Positions 26,001-38,000 of a DNA stretch of 64,000 bases are shown in pieces. Position 1 is the stretch's first letter. Each line of letters opens with the position of its first letter. Where the stretch lies: NCBI RefSeq assembly GCF_050948175.1, contig NC_135194.1:4208033-4272032 (forward strand), written 5' to 3'. The DNA comes from Xylocopa sonorina (Eukaryota; Arthropoda; Insecta; Hymenoptera; Apidae). The notes below the pieces were generated by a model that searched no databases, was not told where the DNA came from, and worked only from the letters and a program-made list of their open reading frames with translations. The translations under genes were made by a program, and so were the position numbers.

Positions 26001-27829
26001 AATTCCAGACCGTAATAGAAACATTCAGATCCTTGTGCGACGTTGTAAACGAATTACAATTACAAACATTTAGTATCGCACAAACCTATCTAGACTCCGT
26101 ATCCTGGTCCCGAATCCAGAAAATCCTTCAAGACCTGTTTTACGAAACAACTGTCCAGATTACGGTCTGCCAGGGCCTCATTAAAACCCCTTCGGTCGAA
26201 GAGCGACTGAAAATAATAAGAGAAAACCACGACTCCCCTGTGGGAGGTCACAAAGGGGTTAATAAAACTTATTCTCGCATCAGACAACAATACTTTTGGC
26301 CAAACATGAAAACACAAATACAAGAATATATTGGCAAATGTAAAAGTTGTCAGACAGAGAAACTGGTCCGGGTGAAGACCAGACAGCCTCTCACTTTAAC
26401 CGACACCCCTGGCAGGGCATTCGATAAGATTTCAATGGACGTAATGGGTCCTCTTCCCGAAACTTCCGACGGTTATACAAGTATCCTCACGATCCAAGAT
26501 CTCCTCACTAAATACTCAGTCGCAGTTCCTCTCAAAACCACCACCGCAGTAGACATTGCCGAAGCTTTAATAAAAGAATTCATTTGTAAGTACGGATGCC
26601 CGAAAGGCATACTCACGGACCAAGGTTCGAACTTTATAAATAACTTGATTAAAGCCATAGCAATCAAATTCCGTATTAAGCAATACAAGTCCACTGCGTT
26701 CCATCCACAAACAAACGGGTCCGTTGAACGATCTCACCACGTCCTGGCCGAATATCTGAAGCATTACATAGAGTCGAGTAACGATTGGGTGAATTGGTTA
26801 CCGTATGCAATGTTTTCATACAACACCAGTGTGCACGAGGGTACATTATACACCCCACACGAACTAGTGTTCGGCAGGATAGCTAGGACGCCGTCAGCCA
26901 CTCCTTTTCAGGACAGCTCTGATAACGAAACCTATAGCGACTATCTTATACAACTTCAGGAGAAAATCTCGTAATCTCAGGATTTGGCTAAAGCCAATCT
27001 AGACAATGCGAAACGCCGTTCTAAATATTATTATGACCGAAATCTCAATGTCCAAAACTTCGAGGTAGGCCAATGGGTCTATCTTTTAAAAGAGCCGAAC
27101 AAACATAAGTTCCAGGCACAATACTCTGGACCGTACCGTATCCTCGAAATTTTGGGCAACTGTAATGTTAAGCTAAATGTAAAAGGGCGCCATAAAATTG
27201 TTCATACGAACAAAATCAAAATTTGTAAACAAATGCATAGTATGCAGAGTGTGGATGCTAGTGAAAGAAAAGTGCGAAAAACTGAAAATGAAGTCAGTGA
27301 GAGCAGTGACATTCAAACGAACGCTGAAAGTGAAAGCGACGAAAGTGCCTGCAATCCGAAGGAAGCCCGCAGTCACGGTCCAATCTCCAAACGTTATCGC
27401 CAGGATCAACCAGGCGAAAAACCTCAGATTCCGCAGCATCCAGCCGACAGGACCAAGAGAAGGATCCAGCATCCCGAAATCTACCCAACAGACAAGAGAT
27501 CTCGGCATGGCCGAGATTCTTTTTCCAAGGGGGGTGGTGTAACGTCAGGCGTACCGCCTGCCACCCTCCGGCGTCCACCTCATCATCCCCAGCATCCGTA
27601 TCCGGAGCCCCTGCACACGGGCCACCCGCCGACTCGCCGTCCCTACAGAAGGAGACAAAGGTACGAGAGGGAAGAGGGATGCAGCATGCCGCGCCCACGC
27701 GCGATCTCCACACACGAGGGGGAGGACTTCACCCCGTATTACGAGGGCGAGGAGCTCTCCGACACATACTGGGTCGAATCCCCAGCGATCACGAAGCCCT
27801 ATACGTACTTCTCGTACATGTGGGATTAG
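22931..27829 (+). pseudogene. pol: pol of E1, interrupted by one nonsense codon
   Basis: Pol frame entered by -1 frameshifting. Numbered from 22931: retropepsin DTG at 63-65, a proline-rich linker, RT with YLDD at 605-608, RNase H with a catalytic D near 754, integrase with an HHCC-type zinc finger followed by D1170, D1230 and E1266 (D,D-35-E). TAA at 26972-26974 (codon 1348), where E3 has AAA, stops the protein after the integrase core and before the GPY/F module (GPY codons at 27128-27136). The frame then stays open for 284 codons to 27829, so this is a single point change and not decay. The final 96 codons lie inside the 3' LTR. Relative to E3 it lacks three codons near 23.89 kb. Confidence 0.93.
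27499..27537 (+). promoter_or_regulatory. Hairpin plus polypurine tract of E1
   Basis: AAGGGGGGTGG at 27527-27537 directly precedes the 3' LTR and is the plus-strand priming tract. Ten bases upstream is a perfect 8-bp hairpin, ATCTCGGC (27499-27506) and GCCGAGAT (27510-27517), with a 3-nt ATG loop. Both also sit within the pol reading frame, so this stretch does double duty. The hairpin is conserved in E3. Confidence 0.8.
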
Positions 27830-29179
27830 TATAAGCACACTACTCATATATGTACATACACACCAACACACACCTAGATTTAAGTAAATATATGTATATA
27901 TTTTATTCATGCACGGTTATGTTCCGTGCACTCGCGCGCACACTCGACGCTCGCGGCTCACGCTTAACGCGGGCCGCGCCCCACTCCGAACGGCCGCCCC
28001 ACCCAGAGGGCCGAGCGGCCGCCCTACTCCGACCGTCCGCCCCACCGCGAGGGCCCAGCGACTCGCGCGCCGCGCGACCCGAGGAGGTCGCGGACGCGAG
28101 ATCCGAGAGTCAGTTCGCGTCTCATCTCCGAACCGGAGAGTTGCTAACTCATCTCCGAACTGGAGAGTTCCAATCTCATCTCCGAACTGGAGAGTTCATA
28201 TCTCATCTCCGAACCGAGGAGTTCTAATCCAGCATCCGAACGATGCACTTCCGATCCGAGCAATAGGCTCATTCGCAACGAGCAATTAGCTCTAATGCAT
28301 TCGTCTCTATCCATACTCCCATAGCGGAGTCCGTTCGATACTTTATACTATTTCTAATTCTCATTGTAATCGCTAGTCAGTAACTTAGAATTTAGTCAAG
28401 TGTATCTAGTATAGTGAAATCATAGAATATAGTTTATTTTTACCAGATTCAAAGTATCTTTATTCGAGTTCAAATACAATTCCTTAATTCTAATCCACGG
28501 GTACGCTCGCGATTATTCTAATTCTATATCTCATCTACGATAGTCTTGAGGCTCGACGACTAGAGCGAACCAGCGCTTAGTTGCTCCATCCTCACTTCTA
28601 CCGTGTACAGAATATCTTGCGCCCAGGTCGATCCCGGTAAGCTAGAGCGAACCAACGCTTAGCCGTGCCGTATTCAACCGAGGTTCAAGTATTCTCGATG
28701 AGCCTTGCACCTCCGACAAAGCGTACACGACGCGCGGGGAGGAGAGAGTTCATTCGTCGTCTCGCTCGGGAATACGTGGGTGATGCACCAGAATATTCAA
28801 CTTCCTACGTTCGAGTCCTGGTTCCTGTGAAGGAGGTTTCCTTCGCCGCACGACCCGTACGAGTCGCCAATCGTCAGGGCCAAACGCCGATACCTGCCAG
28901 CCGGAGTCAACCCGCCTGGACGCTTATTCCCGTAGACGTACCTCCGTTCCAGCCGTACGCCGCCGCCATCCCGGTTGCGGATCCAAGGCGCTCCAGGTAC
29001 CTGGAAAGAGAAATCAGACAGCGGAATCAAGCCTTCGCAAGGTAAGTTTAGTGTTAGTTACCGTTTTATCGAGTCCGAAACGCCAACGAACCCGGTCCGG
29101 ACGCAATTCGCGTTATTTTCGGGAACGGTTACGACTTTGTGCCACCGTTGCGAGCGCAACCGCACCTCGGGACGTGACA
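27538..29179 (+). repeat. 3' LTR of E1 (1642 bp)
   Basis: Copy of 19996-21637 at an offset of 7542 with no difference noticed, including four 27-bp repeats. Its first 292 bases include the final 96 codons and stop of pol (27827-27829). The right edge GACGTGACA is followed by the second GTTT target duplication at 29180-29183. Confidence 0.96.
28698..29045 (+). CDS. LTR-internal ORF in E1 3' LTR
   Basis: Same 115-aa arginine-rich frame as at 21156-21503, with an identical predicted protein. In this position it lies downstream of pol and would be transcribed only as part of a 3' end or from the right LTR as a promoter. The donor GTAAGT follows at 29042. Confidence 0.3.
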   Translation: MSLAPPTKRTRRAGRREFIRRLAREYVGDAPEYSTSYVRVLVPVKEVSFAARPVRVANRQGQTPIPASRSQPAWTLIPVDVPPFQPYAAAIPVADPRRSRYLEREIRQRNQAFAR

Positions 29180-32100
29180 GTTTGCAGATGTCTAGGTATC
29201 GTAGCAATAGAGTTCTAATGCTTCTTAAAACGCGATATCGCATCTTATTTCTATGTTTCATGGTAAGATATAATATGATTTGCGAAGTGTTATGTATTCC
29301 TCGTCTACACTTCAAATGAATGCAAATGCGACACTTCCTTGCTAGGAAATAGCGTCTGCAGATGTCTAGGTATCGTAGCGATAGAGTTCTAATGCTTCTT
29401 AAAACGCGATATCGCATCTCAGTTCTATGTTTCATGGTAAGAAGTAATATGATTTGCGAAGTGTTATTTATTCCTCGTCTACACTTCAAATGAATTTAAA
29501 TGCGACAGTTCCTTGCAAGGAAATAGCGTTTGCAGATGTCTACGTATCGTAGCAATAGAGTTCTTATGATCCTTAAAACACGATATCGCATCTCGTTTCT
29601 ATGGTTCATGGTAAGATATAATATGATTTGCGAAGTGTTATGCATTCCTCGTCTACGATGCAAATGAATGTAAATGCGACACTTCCTTGCAAGGAAATAG
29701 CGTTTGCAGATGTCTAGGTACCGTAGCGATAGAGTTCTAATGCTTCATAAAACGAGATATTGCATCTCATTTCTATGTTTCATGATAGGATATAATATTC
29801 AGTGCGAAGTGTTATGCAGTCCTCGTCTACGATTCAAATGAAAGTAAATGCGACACTTCCTTGCTAGGAAATAGCGTCTGCAGATGTCTAGGTATCGTAG
29901 CAATAGAGTTCTTATGATTCTTAAAACGCGATATCGCATCTCATTTCTATGTTTCATGGTAAGATATAATATTCATTGCGAAGCGTTATGCATTCCTCGT
30001 CTACGATTCAAATGAATGTAAATGCGACACTTCCTTGCAAGGAAATAGCGTTTGCAGATGTCTACGTATCGTAGCAATAGAGTTCTTATGATTCTTAAAA
30101 CGCGATGTCGTATCTCATTTCTATGTTTCATGGTAAGATATAATATGATTTGCGAAGTGTCATGTATTCCTCGTCTACACTTCAAATGAATGTGAATGCG
30201 ACACTTCCTTGCAAGGAAATAGCGTCTGCAGATGTCTACGTATCGTAGCAATAGATTTCTAATGCTTCTTAAAACGCGATATAGCATCTCATTTCTATGT
30301 TTCATGGTAAGATATAATATGATTTGCGAAGTGTCATGTATTCCTCGTCTACACTTCAAATGAATGTAAATGCGACTCTTCCTTGCAAGGAAATAGCGTT
30401 TGCAGATGTCTAGGTATCGTAGCAATAGAGTTCTTATGATTCTTAAAACGCGATATTGCATCTCATTTCTATGTTTCATGGTAAGATATAATATGATTTG
30501 CGAAGTGTTATGTATTCCTCGTCTGCACTTCAAATGAATGTAAATGCGACACTTCCTTGCAAAGAAATAGCGTTTGCAGATGTCTACGTATCGTAGCAAT
30601 AGAGTTCTTATGATTCTTAAAACGCGATATCGCATCTCATTTCTATGGTTTATGGTAAGATATAATATGATTTGCGAAGTGTTATGTATTCCTCGTCTAC
30701 ACTTCAAATGAATGTAAATGCGACACTTCCTTGCAAGGAAATAGCGTTTGCAGATGTCTACGTATCGTAGCAATAGATTTCTAATGCTTCTTAAAACGCG
30801 ATATCGCATCTCATTTCTATGTTTCATGGTAAGATATAATATGATTTGCGAAGTGTCATGTATTCCTCGTCTACACTTCAAATGAATGTGAATGCGACAC
30901 TTCCTCGCTAGGAAATAGCGTTTGTAGATATCTACGTATCGTAGCAGTAGAGTTCTTATGATTCTTAAAACGCGATATCGCATCTCATTTCTATGGTTCA
31001 TGGTAAGATATAATATGATTTGCGAAGTGTTATGTATTCCTCGTCTGCACTTCAAATGAATGTAAATGCGACACTCCCTTGCAAAGAAATAGCGTTTGCA
31101 GATGTCTAGGTATCGTAGCAATAGAGTTCTAATGCTTCTTAAAACGCGATATCGCATCTCATTTCTATGTTTCATGGTAAGATATAATATGACTTGCGAA
31201 GTGTCATGTATTCCTCGTCTACACTTCAAATGAATGTAAGTGCGACACTTCCTTGCTAGGAAATAGCGTCTGCAGATGTCTAGGTATCGTAGCAATAGAG
31301 TTCTCATGATTCTTAAAACGCGATATCGCATCTCATTTCTATGGTTCATGGTAAGATATAATATGATTTGCGAAGTGTTATGTATTCCTCGTCTACACTT
31401 CAAATGAATGTAAATGCGACACTTCCTTGCTAGGAAATAGCGTCTGCAGATGTCTAGGTATCGTAGCGATAGAGTTCTAATGCTTCTTAAAACGCGATAT
31501 CGCATCTCACTTCTATGTTTCGTGGTAAGGTATAATATGATTTGCGAAGTGTCATGTATTCCTCGTCTACACTTCAAATGAATGTAAATGCGACTCTTCC
31601 TTGCAAGGAAATAGCGTTTGCAGATGTCTAGGTATCGTAGCAATAGAGTTCTTATGATTCTTAAAACGCGATATTGCATCTCATTTCTATGTTTCATGGT
31701 AAGATATAATATGATTTGCGAAGTGTTATGTATTCCTCGTCTGCACTTCAAATGAATGTAAATGCGACACTTCCTTGCAAAGAAATAGCGTTTGCAGATG
31801 TCTACGTATCGTAGCAATAGATTTCTAATGCTTCTTAAAACGCGATATCGCATCTCATTTCTATGTTTCATGGTAAGATATAATATGATTTGCGAAGTGT
31901 CATGTATTCCTCGTCTACACTTCAAATGAATGTGAATGCGACACTTCCTGGCTAGGAAATAGCGTTTGTAGATATCTACGTATCGTAGCAATAGAGTTCT
32001 TATGATTCTTAAAACGCGATATCGCATCTCATTTCTATGGTTCATGGTAAGATATAATATGATTTGCGAAGTGTTATGTATTCCTCGTCTACACTTCAAA

Positions 32101-33438
32101 TGAATGTAAATGCGACACTTCCTTGCAAGGAAATAGCGTTTGCAGATGTCTACGTATCGTAGCAATAGATTTCTAATGCTTCTTAAAACGCGATATCGCA
32201 TCTCATTTCTATGTTTCATGGTAAGATATAATATGATTTGCGAAGTGTCATGTATTCCTCGTCTACACTTCAAATGAATGTGAATGCGACACTTCCTCGC
32301 TAGGAAATAGCGTTTGTAGATATCTACGTATCGTAGCAGTAGAGTTCTTATGATTCTTAAAACGCGATATCGCATCTCATTTCTATGGTTCATGGTAAGA
32401 TATAATATGATTTGCGAAGTGTTATGTATTCCTCGTCTGCACTTCAAATGAATGTAAATGCGACACTCCCTTGCAAAGAAATAGCGTTTGCAGATGTCTA
32501 GGTATCGTAGCAATAGAGTTCTAATGCTTCTTAAAACGCGATATCGCATCTCATTTCTATGTTTCATGGTAAGATATAATATGACTTGCGAAGTGTCATG
32601 TATTCCTCGTCTACACTTCAAATGAATGTAAGTGCGACACTTCCTTGCTAGGAAATAGCGTCTGCAGATGTCTAGGTATCGTAGCAATAGAGTTCTCATG
32701 ATTCTTAAAACGCGATATCGCATCTCATTTCTATGGTTCATGGTAAGATATAATATGATTTGCGAAGTGTTATGTATTCCTCGTCTACACTTCAAATGAA
32801 TGTAAATGCGACACTTCCTTGCTAGGAAATAGCGTCTGCAGATGTCTAGGTATCGTAGCGATAGAGTTCTAATGCTTCTTAAAACGCGATATCGCATCTC
32901 ACTTCTATGTTTCGTGGTAAGGTATAATATGATTTGCGAAGTGTCATGTATTCCTCGTCTACACTTCAAATGAATGTAAATGCGACTCTTCCTTGTAAGG
33001 AAATAGCGTTTGCAGATGTCTAGGTATCGTAGCAATAGAGTTCTTATGATTCTTAAAACGCGATATTGCATCTCATTTCTATGTTTCATGGTAAGATATA
33101 GTATGATTTGCGAAGTGTTATGTATTCCTCGTCTGCACTTCAAATGAATGTAAATGCGACACTTCCTTGCAAAGAAATAGCGTTTGCAGATGTCTACGTA
33201 TCGTAGCAATAGATTTCTAATGCTTCTTAAAACGCGATATCGCATCTCATTTCTATGTTTCATGGTAAGATATAATATGATTTGCGAAGTGTCATGTATT
33301 CCTCGTCTACACTTCAAATGAATGTGAATGCGACACTTCCTCGCTAGGAAATAGCGTTTGTAGATATCTACGTATCGTAGCAATAGAGTTCTTATGATTC
33401 TTAAAACGCGATATCGCATCTCATTTCTATGGTTCATG
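29180..33438 (+). repeat. Satellite block S2, 174-bp monomers
   Basis: Continues the satellite in phase from the E1 right TSD to the solo LTR. The first 800 bp resemble the region 14.78-15.9 kb, sharing private variants such as GTACCGTAGCG and TATTCAGTGCGAAG, so E1 sits in a copy of that region. From about 30.36 kb the block consists of 7- and 8-monomer higher-order units. The minus strand is free of stops through about 20 consecutive monomers here because the monomer length is a multiple of three. Confidence 0.96.
30361..33438 (+). repeat. Higher-order repeat of 7-8 monomers in S2
   Basis: The diagnostic monomer variant GCGACTCTTCC recurs with the same neighbours at equivalent positions 30363, 31581 and 32973, spaced 1218 bp (7 monomers) and 1392 bp (8 monomers). 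Other private variants (AGTAGAGTTC, TTTCGTGGTAAGG, CACTCCCTTGCAAAG) keep the same order within each unit. The pattern continues beyond the solo LTR, which therefore interrupts a previously continuous array. Confidence 0.8.
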
Positions 33439-34023
33439 TGTAACGTCAGGCGTACCACCTGCCACCCTCCGGCGTCCACCTCATCATCCCCAGCATCCGT
33501 ATCCGGAGCCCCTGCACACGGGCCACCCGCCGACTCGCCGTCCCTACAGAAGGAGACAAAGGTACGAGAGGGAAGAGGGATGCAGCATGCCGCGCCCACG
33601 CGCGATCTCCACACACGAGGGGGAGGACTTCACCCCGTATTACGAGGGCGAGGAGCTCTCCGACACATACTGGGTCGAATCCCCAGCGATCACGAAGCCC
33701 TATACGTACTTCTCGTACATGTGGGATTAGAATAAGCACACTACTCATATATGTACATACACACCAACACACACCTAGATTTAAGTAAATATATGTATAT
33801 ATTTTATTCATGCACGGCTATGTTCCGTGCACTCGCGCGCACACTCGACGCTCGCGGCTCACGCTTAACGCGGGCCGCGCCCCACTCCGAACGGCCGCCC
33901 CACCACGAGGGCCGAGCGGCCGCCCTACTCCGACCGTCCGCCCCACCGCGAGGGCCCAGCGACTCGCGCGCCGCGCGACCCGAGGAGGTCGCGGACGCGA
34001 GATCCGAGAGTCAGTTCGTATCT

Positions 34024-34104
34024 CATCTCCGAACGGGAGAGTTCCAAACTCATCTCCGAACTGGAGAGTTCGTATCTCATCTCCGAACCGAGGAGTTCTA
34101 ATCC
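34024..34104 (+). repeat. Three 27-bp tandem repeats in solo LTR
   Basis: Units start at 34024, 34051 and 34078, with cores CTCCGAACGGGAG, CTCCGAACTGGAG and CTCCGAACCGAGG. One unit fewer than in E1. Confidence 0.88.
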
Positions 34105-34571
34105 AGCATCCGAACGATGCACCTCCGATCCGAGCAATAGGCTCATTCGCAACGAGCAATTAGCTCTAATGCATTCGTCTCTATCCATACTCCCATAGCG
34201 GAGTCCATTCGATACTTTATACTATTTCTAATTCTCATTGTAATCGCTAGTCAGTAACTTAGAATTTAGTCAAGTGTATCTAGTATAGTGAAATCATAGA
34301 ATATAGTTTATTTTTACCAGATTCAAAGTATCTTTATTCGAGTTCAAATACAATTCCTTAATTCTAATCCACGGGTACGCTCGCGATTATTCTAATTCTA
34401 TATCTCATCTACGATAGTCTTGAGGCTCGACGACTAGAGCGAACCAGCGCTTAGTTGCTCCATCCTCACTTCTACCGTGTACAGAATATCTTGCGCCCAG
34501 GTCGATCCCGGTAAGCTAGAGCGAACCAACGCTTAGCCGTGCCGTATTCAACCGAAGTTCAAGTACTCTCG

Positions 34572-34919
34572 ATGAGCCTTGCACCTCCGACAAAGCGTAC
34601 ACGACGCGCGGGGAGAAGAGAGTTCATTCGTCGTCTCGCTCGGCAATACGTGGGTGATGCACCAGAATATTCAATTTCCTACGTTCGAGTCCTGGTTCCT
34701 GTGAAGGAGGTTTCCTTCGCCGCACGACCCGTACGAGTCGCCAATCGTCAGGGCCAAACGCCGATACCTGCCAGCCGGAGTCAACCCGCCTGGACGCTTA
34801 TTCCCGTAGACGTACCTCCGTTCCAGCCGTACGCCGCCGCCATCCCGGTTGCGGATCCAAGGCGTTCCAGGTACCTGGAAAGAGAAATCAGACAGCGGAA
34901 TCAAGCCTTCGCAAGGTAA
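34572..34919 (+). CDS. LTR-internal ORF in solo LTR
   Basis: Open 115-codon frame equivalent to 21156-21503, again ending within CAAG|GTAAGT. It carries an E-to-Q change near residue 25 (ARE to ARQ) and a T-to-I change in the DAPEYS-x-SYV segment relative to E1. That it is open even in a solo LTR is expected for a young copy and is not proof of function. Confidence 0.3.
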   Translation: MSLAPPTKRTRRAGRREFIRRLARQYVGDAPEYSISYVRVLVPVKEVSFAARPVRVANRQGQTPIPASRSQPAWTLIPVDVPPFQPYAAAIPVADPRRSRYLEREIRQRNQAFAR

Positions 34920-35053
34920 GTTTAGTGTTAGTTACCGTTTTATCGAGTCCGAAACGCCAACGAACCCGGTCCGGACGCAATTCGCGTTATTTTCGGGAAC
35001 GGTTACGACTTTGTGCCACCGTTGCGAGCGCAACCGCACCTCGGGACGTGACA

Positions 35054-38000
35054 CATGGTAAGATATAATATGATTTGCGAAGTGTTATGTATTCCTCGTC
35101 TGCACTTCAAATGAATGTAAATGCGACACTTCCTTGCAAAGAAATAGCGTTTGCAGATGTCTACGTATCGTAGCAATAGATTTCTAATGCTTCTTAAAAC
35201 GCGATATCGCATCTCATTTCTATGTTTCATGGTAAGATATAATATGATTTGCGAAGTGTCATGTATTCCTCGTCTACACTTCAAATGAATGTGAATGCGA
35301 CACTTCCTCGCTAGGAAATAGCGTTTGTAGATATCTACGTATCGTAGCAGTAGAGTTCTTATGATTCTTAAAACGCGATATCGTATCTCATTTCTATGTT
35401 TCATGGTAAGATATAATATGATTTGCGAAGTGTCATGTATTCCTCGTCTACACTTCAAATGAATGTGAATGCGACACTTCCTTGCAAGGAAATAGCGTCT
35501 GCAGATGTCTACGTATCGTAGCAATAGATTTCTAATGCTTCTTAAAACGCGATATCGCATCTCATTTCTATGTTTCATGGTAAGATACAATATGATTTGC
35601 GAAGTGTCATGTATTCCTCGTCTACACTTCAAATGAATGTAAATGCGACTCTTCCTTGCAAGGAAATAGCGTTTGCAGATGTCTAGGTATCGTAGCAATA
35701 GAGTTCTTATGATTCTTAAAACGCGATATTGCATCTCATTTCTATGTTTCATGGTAAGATATAATATGATTTGCGAAGTGTTATGTATTCCTCGTCTGCA
35801 CTTCAAATGAATGTAAATGCGACACTTCCTTGCAAAGAAATAGCGTTTGCAGATGTCTACGTATCGTAGCAATAGATTTCTAATGCTTCTTAAAACGCGA
35901 TATCGCATCTCATTTCTATGTTTCATGGTAAGATATAATATGATTTGCGAAGTGTCATGTATTCCTCGTCTACACTTCAAATGAATGTGAATGCGACACT
36001 TCCTCGCTAGGAAATAGCGTTTGTAGATATCTACGTATCGTAGCAATAGAGTTCTTATGATTCTTAAAACGCGATATCGCATCTCATTTCTATGGTTTAT
36101 GGTAAGATATAATATGATTTGCGAAGTGTTATGTATTCCTCGTCTACACTTCAAATGAATGTAAATGCGACACTTCCTTGCAAGGAAATAGCGTTTGCAG
36201 ATGTCTACGTATCGTAGCAATAGATTTCTAATGCTTCTTAAAACGCGATATCGCATCTCATTTCTATGTTTCATGGTAAGATATAATATGATTTGCGAAG
36301 TGTCATGTATTCCTCGTCTACACTTCAAATGAATGTGAATGCGACACTTCCTCGCTAGGAAATAGCGTTTGTAGATATCTACGTATCGTAGCAGTAGAGT
36401 TCTTATGATTCTTAAAACGCGATATCGCATCTCATTTCTATGGTTCATGGCAAGATATAATATGATTTGCGAAGTGTCATGTATTCCTCGTCTACACTTC
36501 AAATGAATGTGAATGCGACACTTCCTCGCTAGGAAATAGCGTTTGTAGATATCTACGTATCGTAGCAGTAGAGTTCTTATGATTCTTAAAACGCGATATC
36601 GCATCTCATTTCTATGGTTCATGGTAAGATATAATATGATTTGCGAAGTGTTATGTATTCCTCGTCTGCACTTCAAATGAATGTAAATGCGACACTCCCT
36701 TGCAAAGAAATAGCGTTTGCAGATGTCTAGGTATCGTAGCAATAGAGTTCTAATGCTTCTTAAAACGCGATATCGCATCTCATTTCTATGCTTCATGGTA
36801 AGATATAATATGACTTGCGAAGTGTCATGTATTCCTCGTCTACACTTCAAATGAATGTAAGTGCGACACTTCCTTGCTAGGAAATAGCGTCTGCAGATGT
36901 CTAGGTATCGTAGCAATAGAGTTCTTATGATTCTTAAAACGCGATATCGGATCTCATTTCTATGGTTCATGGTAAGATATAATATGATTTGCGAAGTGTT
37001 ATGTATTCCTCGTCTACACTTCAAATGAATGTAAATGCGACACTTCCTTGCTAGGAAATAGCGTCTGCAGATGTCTAGGTATCGTAGCGATAGAGTTCTA
37101 ATGCTTCTTAAAACGCGATATCGCATCTCACTTCTATGTTTCGTGGTAAGGTATAATATGATTTGCGAAGTGTCATGTATTCCTCGTCTACACTTCAAAT
37201 GAATGTAAATGCGACTCTTCCTTGTAAGGAAATAGCGTTTGCAGATGTCTAGGTATCGTAGCAATAGAGTTCTTATGATTCTTAAAACGCGATATTGCAT
37301 CTCATTTCTATGTTTCATGGTAAGATATAATATGATTTGCGAAGTGTTATGTATTCCTCGTCTGCACTTCAAATGAATGTAAATGCGACACTTCCTTGCA
37401 AAGAAATAGCGTTTGCAGATGTCTACGTATCGTAGCAATAGATTTCTAATGCTTCTTAAAACGCGATATCGCATCTCATTTCTATGTTTCATGGTAAGAT
37501 ATAATATGATTTGCGAAGTGTCATGTATTCCTCGTCTACACTTCAAATGAATGTGAATGCGACACTTCCTCGCTAGGAAATAGCGTTTGTAGATATCTAC
37601 GTATCGTAGCAGTAGAGTTCTTATGATTCTTAAAACGCGATATCGCATCTCATTTCTATGGTTCATGGTAAGATATAATATGATTTGCGAAGTGTTATGT
37701 ATTCCTCGTCTACACTTCAAATGAATGTAAATGCCACACTTCCTTGCAAGGAAATAGCGTCTGCAGATGTCTAGGTATCGTAGCGATAGAGTTCTAATGC
37801 TTCCTAAAACGCGATATCGCATCTCATTTCCATGTTTCATGGTAAGATATAATATGATTTGCGAAGTGTTATGTATTCCTCGTCTACACTTCATATGAAT
37901 GTAAATGCGACACTTCCTTGCAAGGAAATAGCGTTTGCAGATGTCTACGTATCGTAGCAATAGAGTTCTTATGATTCTTAAAACGCGATATCGCATCTCA

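Larger units (their letters stand above)
19996..29179 (+). mobile_element. E1: full-length Ty3/Gypsy LTR retrotransposon, pol broken
   Basis: A 9184-bp element: 5' LTR 19996-21637, primer binding site 21651-21668, gag, frameshift signal, pol, polypurine tract 27527-27537, 3' LTR 27538-29179. It is flanked by a 4-bp TSD within a satellite monomer. Domain order (gag, PR, RT, RNase H, IN) and the YLDD reverse transcriptase motif place it in Ty3/Gypsy. There is no chromodomain and no separate env ORF. Reading the two 1642-bp LTRs against each other I found no difference, so insertion is recent. A single nonsense codon at 26972-26974 interrupts pol. The internal region is 9 bp shorter than in E3. 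Confidence 0.97.
33439..35053 (+). mobile_element. Solo LTR of the same Gypsy family (1615 bp)
   Basis: A single LTR with intact ends TGTAACGTC and GACGTGACA, flanked by a perfect 4-bp TSD CATG (33435-33438 and 35054-35057) inside the satellite word TTCATGGTAAG. It belongs to the 1615-bp subfamily of E3: three 27-bp repeats (34024-34104) and a CCACGAGGG variant shared with E3, where E1 has CCCAGAGGG. The intact TSD indicates LTR-LTR recombination within one insertion that removed the internal region, rather than exchange between distant copies. Confidence 0.96.

Noticed and set aside
27830..29179. Search for an env gene after pol.
   Set aside because: Pol ends inside the 3' LTR and there is no space or ORF with a signal peptide or transmembrane segment, so the element has no separate env.
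29973..33614. A minus-strand open frame of 1213 codons that looks like a giant basic repeat protein.
   Set aside because: It is the stop-free frame of a 174-bp satellite (multiple of three) joined to antisense LTR sequence. Similar frames of every length occur throughout the array and are broken by monomer variants and 1-bp indels. Not annotated as a gene.
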